Below, in pieces: positions 61,252 through 64,000 of a stretch of 64,000 bases of DNA. The first letter of the stretch is position 1. Every line of letters begins with the position of its first letter. The stretch is taken from assembly GCF_018991925.1 (NCBI RefSeq), contig NW_024732415.1, positions 190,430-254,429 of the forward strand, written 5' to 3'. This stretch comes from Homarus americanus. Lineage: Eukaryota > Arthropoda > Malacostraca > Decapoda > Nephropidae. The notes below the pieces were generated by a model. It was given only the letters and a program-made list of their open reading frames with translations. It made no database searches and had not been told where the DNA came from. Both the position numbers and the translations under genes were made by a program.

Positions 61252-62740
61252 GAAGAGAATTACCGTGTAGTTCCAGATTCTCAGATTCTTACAATATTAT
61301 TTTTCCATAACTAATAATAAGAGACCAAGTTACTGTAATCTTTGGCCAATTTTGGTGCCATTCTGACCCTCATCATATCTTAACCGAGACATTATATGCA
61401 TTCTCTCATCATTTTAGGTGAGATATAATACAAATCTCTGAGAATGTGGGACTTAGTCTGTGTCTATGTAGTTTATTATTAAAGGAGATTGTGACTGTAC
61501 TAACAAGGCCATCGTGTTTACATGATCATCTCCAGTGATATTATTCTCCTAAGAGTGTTTAGTTTGATGGCAAAATATTTAGCAAGGACAGAGGCTACAG
61601 TGTTAAACCATTTATGAAAGGAGACGACACAAACCAGCCTACCTTGACCTTAAGTCCCAAGGTTAAGTTGGGTTTGTTTACGTTTGGTTGGTTCGTGTCG
61701 TCCAAGTTAACAGGTGGTCAAGAACTGTAGCCCCTACCCTGCTCCTGCACAGGAGTACTTTCTTATACCGTACGTTTTATAAACATTCCATATTCACAGC
61801 TGTTTATGTGCTTGGTTACCTATAAATACCTCTAAATCATCTGTCTGCGTGGATTCTTTGAGGATTTTCTGAGAGCAAGGTGATAATACAATAGTATCGA
61901 TGATCTTGAGGCTTCACGTAATGCTATTAGAAAACCAACTCGCTCTCCCTGTCACGCTAATCTCTCGTGTACCCCTCACACACACCGTTTTGTAATCTCA
62001 ACTCGGAAACTGCGATTGTCCGCAGAAACTCATCCCTTGTAGAGACAACAGTTACCCTCAAATGGAACGACGCCATTCGAATGCTTGATTATCTAACCAA
62101 TTAAAGAGAAGTTGTAATTTAAAAACCACACTGGACACGGGCAAGTATTGTGGTAGAAACAAATTCTGTCCCGTCGTTTTGTCTGTGGATAATAGTTGAC
62201 ATCAGGGAACCAGTTTATAATAGGCGTTTTCAAAGCTAGTTTTAAGTAATTATTTTGAAGGCGTTTTTAGACGGAGAGCAAATTTGAGAAGTATATACCA
62301 TGTATATCCTTGTGTGTTCTGTAATTTTTAGAATCAAATTTTCATAAGATGAAAGTTCTTGAGAATGCTGATAAAAAAATTTCAAGGCACTAACAGTTAC
62401 ATTTAGTGATGTAAGAAGGCTGCCATATTGAGCTATTCTACGGAAGGGTATTTAGTGTTAAGCTCTTCACTGGGTGTCTGGTTATATGGGTTCCAGTTCT
62501 AATAATCCTCAACTTTACCTAACCTCGAAATTATCCCCAGTCTTAAGAGGTCCAAATCCTAATGATTGGCTAGGCTGGGATCTATTAACAGTAGAGTCCA
62601 CTTGGCCTGTGCCCGTCGTGTGTACATAAGTAGCATCTCCCACACAGTAAAATCTGTCTGTGGCAGTGCAATATTATCTATAAAATATTTGCACTCTTTT
62701 TATTAAAGGAATTATCATTTTCATTATAATAAATAATGTA
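61252..62740 (+). other. PAH 3' UTR region with candidate poly(A) signals
   Basis: ATTAAA at 61478-61483 would give a 3' UTR of about 250 nt; AATAAA at 62728-62733 would give one of about 1.5 kb. The stretch is AT-rich and has no convincing ORF. Which signal is used cannot be decided from sequence alone. Confidence 0.45.
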
Positions 62741-63412
62741 TTATCAACATATCCCCCCAAAATGTTTTTATTTTCCATTCTGTAGTGCTTTTTTGTTAAC
62801 GAATAGCCAGTAGGTGTTATTAGACAATGGGATAACATTTTAGGAACTATACTGTACCAAGCTTAATACAACTGCCTATTGAAATTCCTTGCCCTGATAC
62901 GCCTTTACATCCGCCCACAACTAGAGCACACACTCACGTCTTAGGCACACTTCACCCGCTGAATGTAAATGAAAACTATCAACAGATTCTCACAGAAAAA
63001 TGTAATAATCAGAGAAAAGTGAACGGTAGGTTTAAATAGTAAATGTTCAGTGAAAGTAACCAATATTACAAGAAACGTGCCAGCTGGTAACAGTGACAGG
63101 TGGGAAGACAACAACACTGTGAAAAATAACAAGTATGTATCAGACATATCAACAATTAAAAAAAAATATATATATATACAGAATGAAGGGCTGAGGCAAT
63201 ATACCAGGGAACTGGTCATAAATTAAATCAATTTTGCTCTTAATGTAAATACAGTAAACACTCGACAACCGTTTGATAATTATTTATTAAAAATTTCATT
63301 GAATTTATCATCATGTTAGTTAAATATACGAGTTTTAATTTGTTCAACAAAATCATTGAAATTCACTCGAGTCCCCTCCCCACAAAACGTATCGCATGGG
63401 CAATTACTTGGC
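62741..63412. other. Intergenic between convergent genes
   Basis: AT-rich, no ORF of note, no terminal repeats. The two genes' 3' ends are separated by about 0.7-1.9 kb depending on which PAH poly(A) site is used. Confidence 0.5.
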
Positions 63413-63418
63413 TTTATT
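63413..63418 (-). terminator. Poly(A) signal of the convergent gene
   Basis: AATAAA on the minus strand (TTTATT on +), about 210 nt downstream of the TAG at 63626. The position suits a short 3' UTR. Confidence 0.45.
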
Positions 63419-63625
63419 AACAAATAAAACCAGGACGTTCTATTTTAAGGATCTGAATTCGGATTCCATTCCAAAGTGGGTTACATTCGGTCACATTCTA
63501 TCCCTCAAATGAACACCCAATTTAAACCCAAATCTGAGTCGTCAAAAGAGAACGTCCCCATAAACATTTACACAAGACGTAAATAATATTGTATGAAGCA
63601 TAAATCTAAACTAACGAATCCACAG

Positions 63626-63769
63626 CTAAAACGTGGGCTGGTCCTGGTATCCCTGGTACTGAGGCTCCGGGACATACTGGGAGCGTGAAGAGGAAGAGTA
63701 CTTAGGGGGCGCCGGAGCATACTCTGCATCAGGCTTGGGTGAGGGGATAATGTACAGGTCCTCGTTCAC
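63626..63769 (-). CDS. Last coding exon of a convergent gene; Tyr/Pro/Ser/Gln-rich C-terminus, cuticle/matrix-like
   Basis: On the minus strand an acceptor (TTGTATTATAG) ends at 63770 and a 47-codon frame runs to TAG at 63626-63628. It begins VNEDLYIIPSPKPDAEYAPA and continues with a KYSSSSRSQY block and PEPQYQGYQDQPTF. GC content and codon use are clearly higher than in the flanks. The other two frames are closed early. The composition resembles tails of arthropod cuticular or secreted matrix proteins, but no Rebers-Riddiford domain is in view, so the family is not identified. The gene is tail-to-tail with PAH; the rest lies beyond the window or in introns. Confidence 0.6.
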   Translation of the reverse strand: MNEDLYIIPSPKPDAEYAPAPPKYSSSSRSQYVPEPQYQGYQDQPTF

Positions 63770-64000
63770 CTATAATACAAAGAGCATTACCACGTGACAA
63801 AACCAGTTACCAGTGCAGAGAGAACCTAACTGTATAATATTTAGGTGCAATCTTAAGGCTTTGCTTACCAGGAATATCTATTGTATGAAACTCTGTGAAT
63901 TCAACCCGGGTACACAGTTGTAATGTTCAAAACTATCTGAGGAGTTAAATATAAGTGAGACCTTGTTTTCACTGTGTGTGAGAGAGAGAGAGAGTGTTAC

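Noticed and set aside
63840..63890. Possible upstream exon of the convergent minus-strand gene ending at a GTAAGC donor (63868 region)
   Set aside because: The only acceptor-bounded version has an in-frame TAG in the phase required by the next exon.

Overview
This is a window of eukaryotic nuclear DNA, most likely from a decapod crustacean or a close malacostracan relative. The evidence is GT-AG introns, an arthropod-style core promoter (TATA box plus TCAGT initiator), tracts of the arthropod telomere-type motif TTAGG/CCTAA, a very heavy load of simple repeats and minisatellites, CR1-like non-LTR fragments whose 3' tails carry TTCTTATG-type motifs, and a tRNA-derived SINE carrying the CCTAGCAG...TAGGTACCTG core that I recall from decapod genomes. 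I cannot name the species. There are no bacterial genes, CRISPR arrays or operons.

One gene is read with high confidence: phenylalanine 4-hydroxylase (PAH; the Drosophila orthologue is Henna) on the + strand. Seven coding exons between 56430 and 61251 join in phase through consensus splice sites into a 433-residue protein. It has an N-terminal ACT regulatory domain, a biopterin-dependent catalytic domain with iron ligands His266, His271 and Glu311, and a C-terminal oligomerisation helix. Two alternative 5' ends are visible. A TATA/initiator promoter at 55264-55296 drives a short non-coding exon (about 55294-55349). A coding first exon at 49769-49840 joins exon 2 in phase 0 across a 6.6 kb intron and would give a 460-residue isoform. 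At the right edge the minus strand carries the last coding exon of a second, convergent gene (63626-63769) with a Tyr/Pro/Ser/Gln-rich tail like a cuticle or matrix protein.

The first ~43 kb appears to be gene-poor, repeat-rich intergenic DNA. Tandem arrays have units of 18, 23, 24, 30, 31, 33, 34, 40 and 46 bp; the largest is a 31-bp satellite field at 32.85-36.98 kb built of two related unit types. There are also a 97-unit AC microsatellite, a compound ATT/AGT microsatellite and many polypurine/polypyrimidine tracts. Nearly all long open frames here come from repeat units that lack stop codons.

Mobile elements are small and mostly dead: three families of TA-flanked, CAGT-ended MITEs (Tc1/mariner-like), a 1.18 kb hAT element with perfect 8-bp target duplications in PAH intron 4 (carrying a decayed transposase end and a nested MITE), two 5'-truncated CR1-like fragments (one inserted in the SINE, one in a tandem array), and paired retroelement 3' ends. 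The most informative biology is the two-promoter structure of PAH, with two MITEs lying between the proximal promoter and exon 2.
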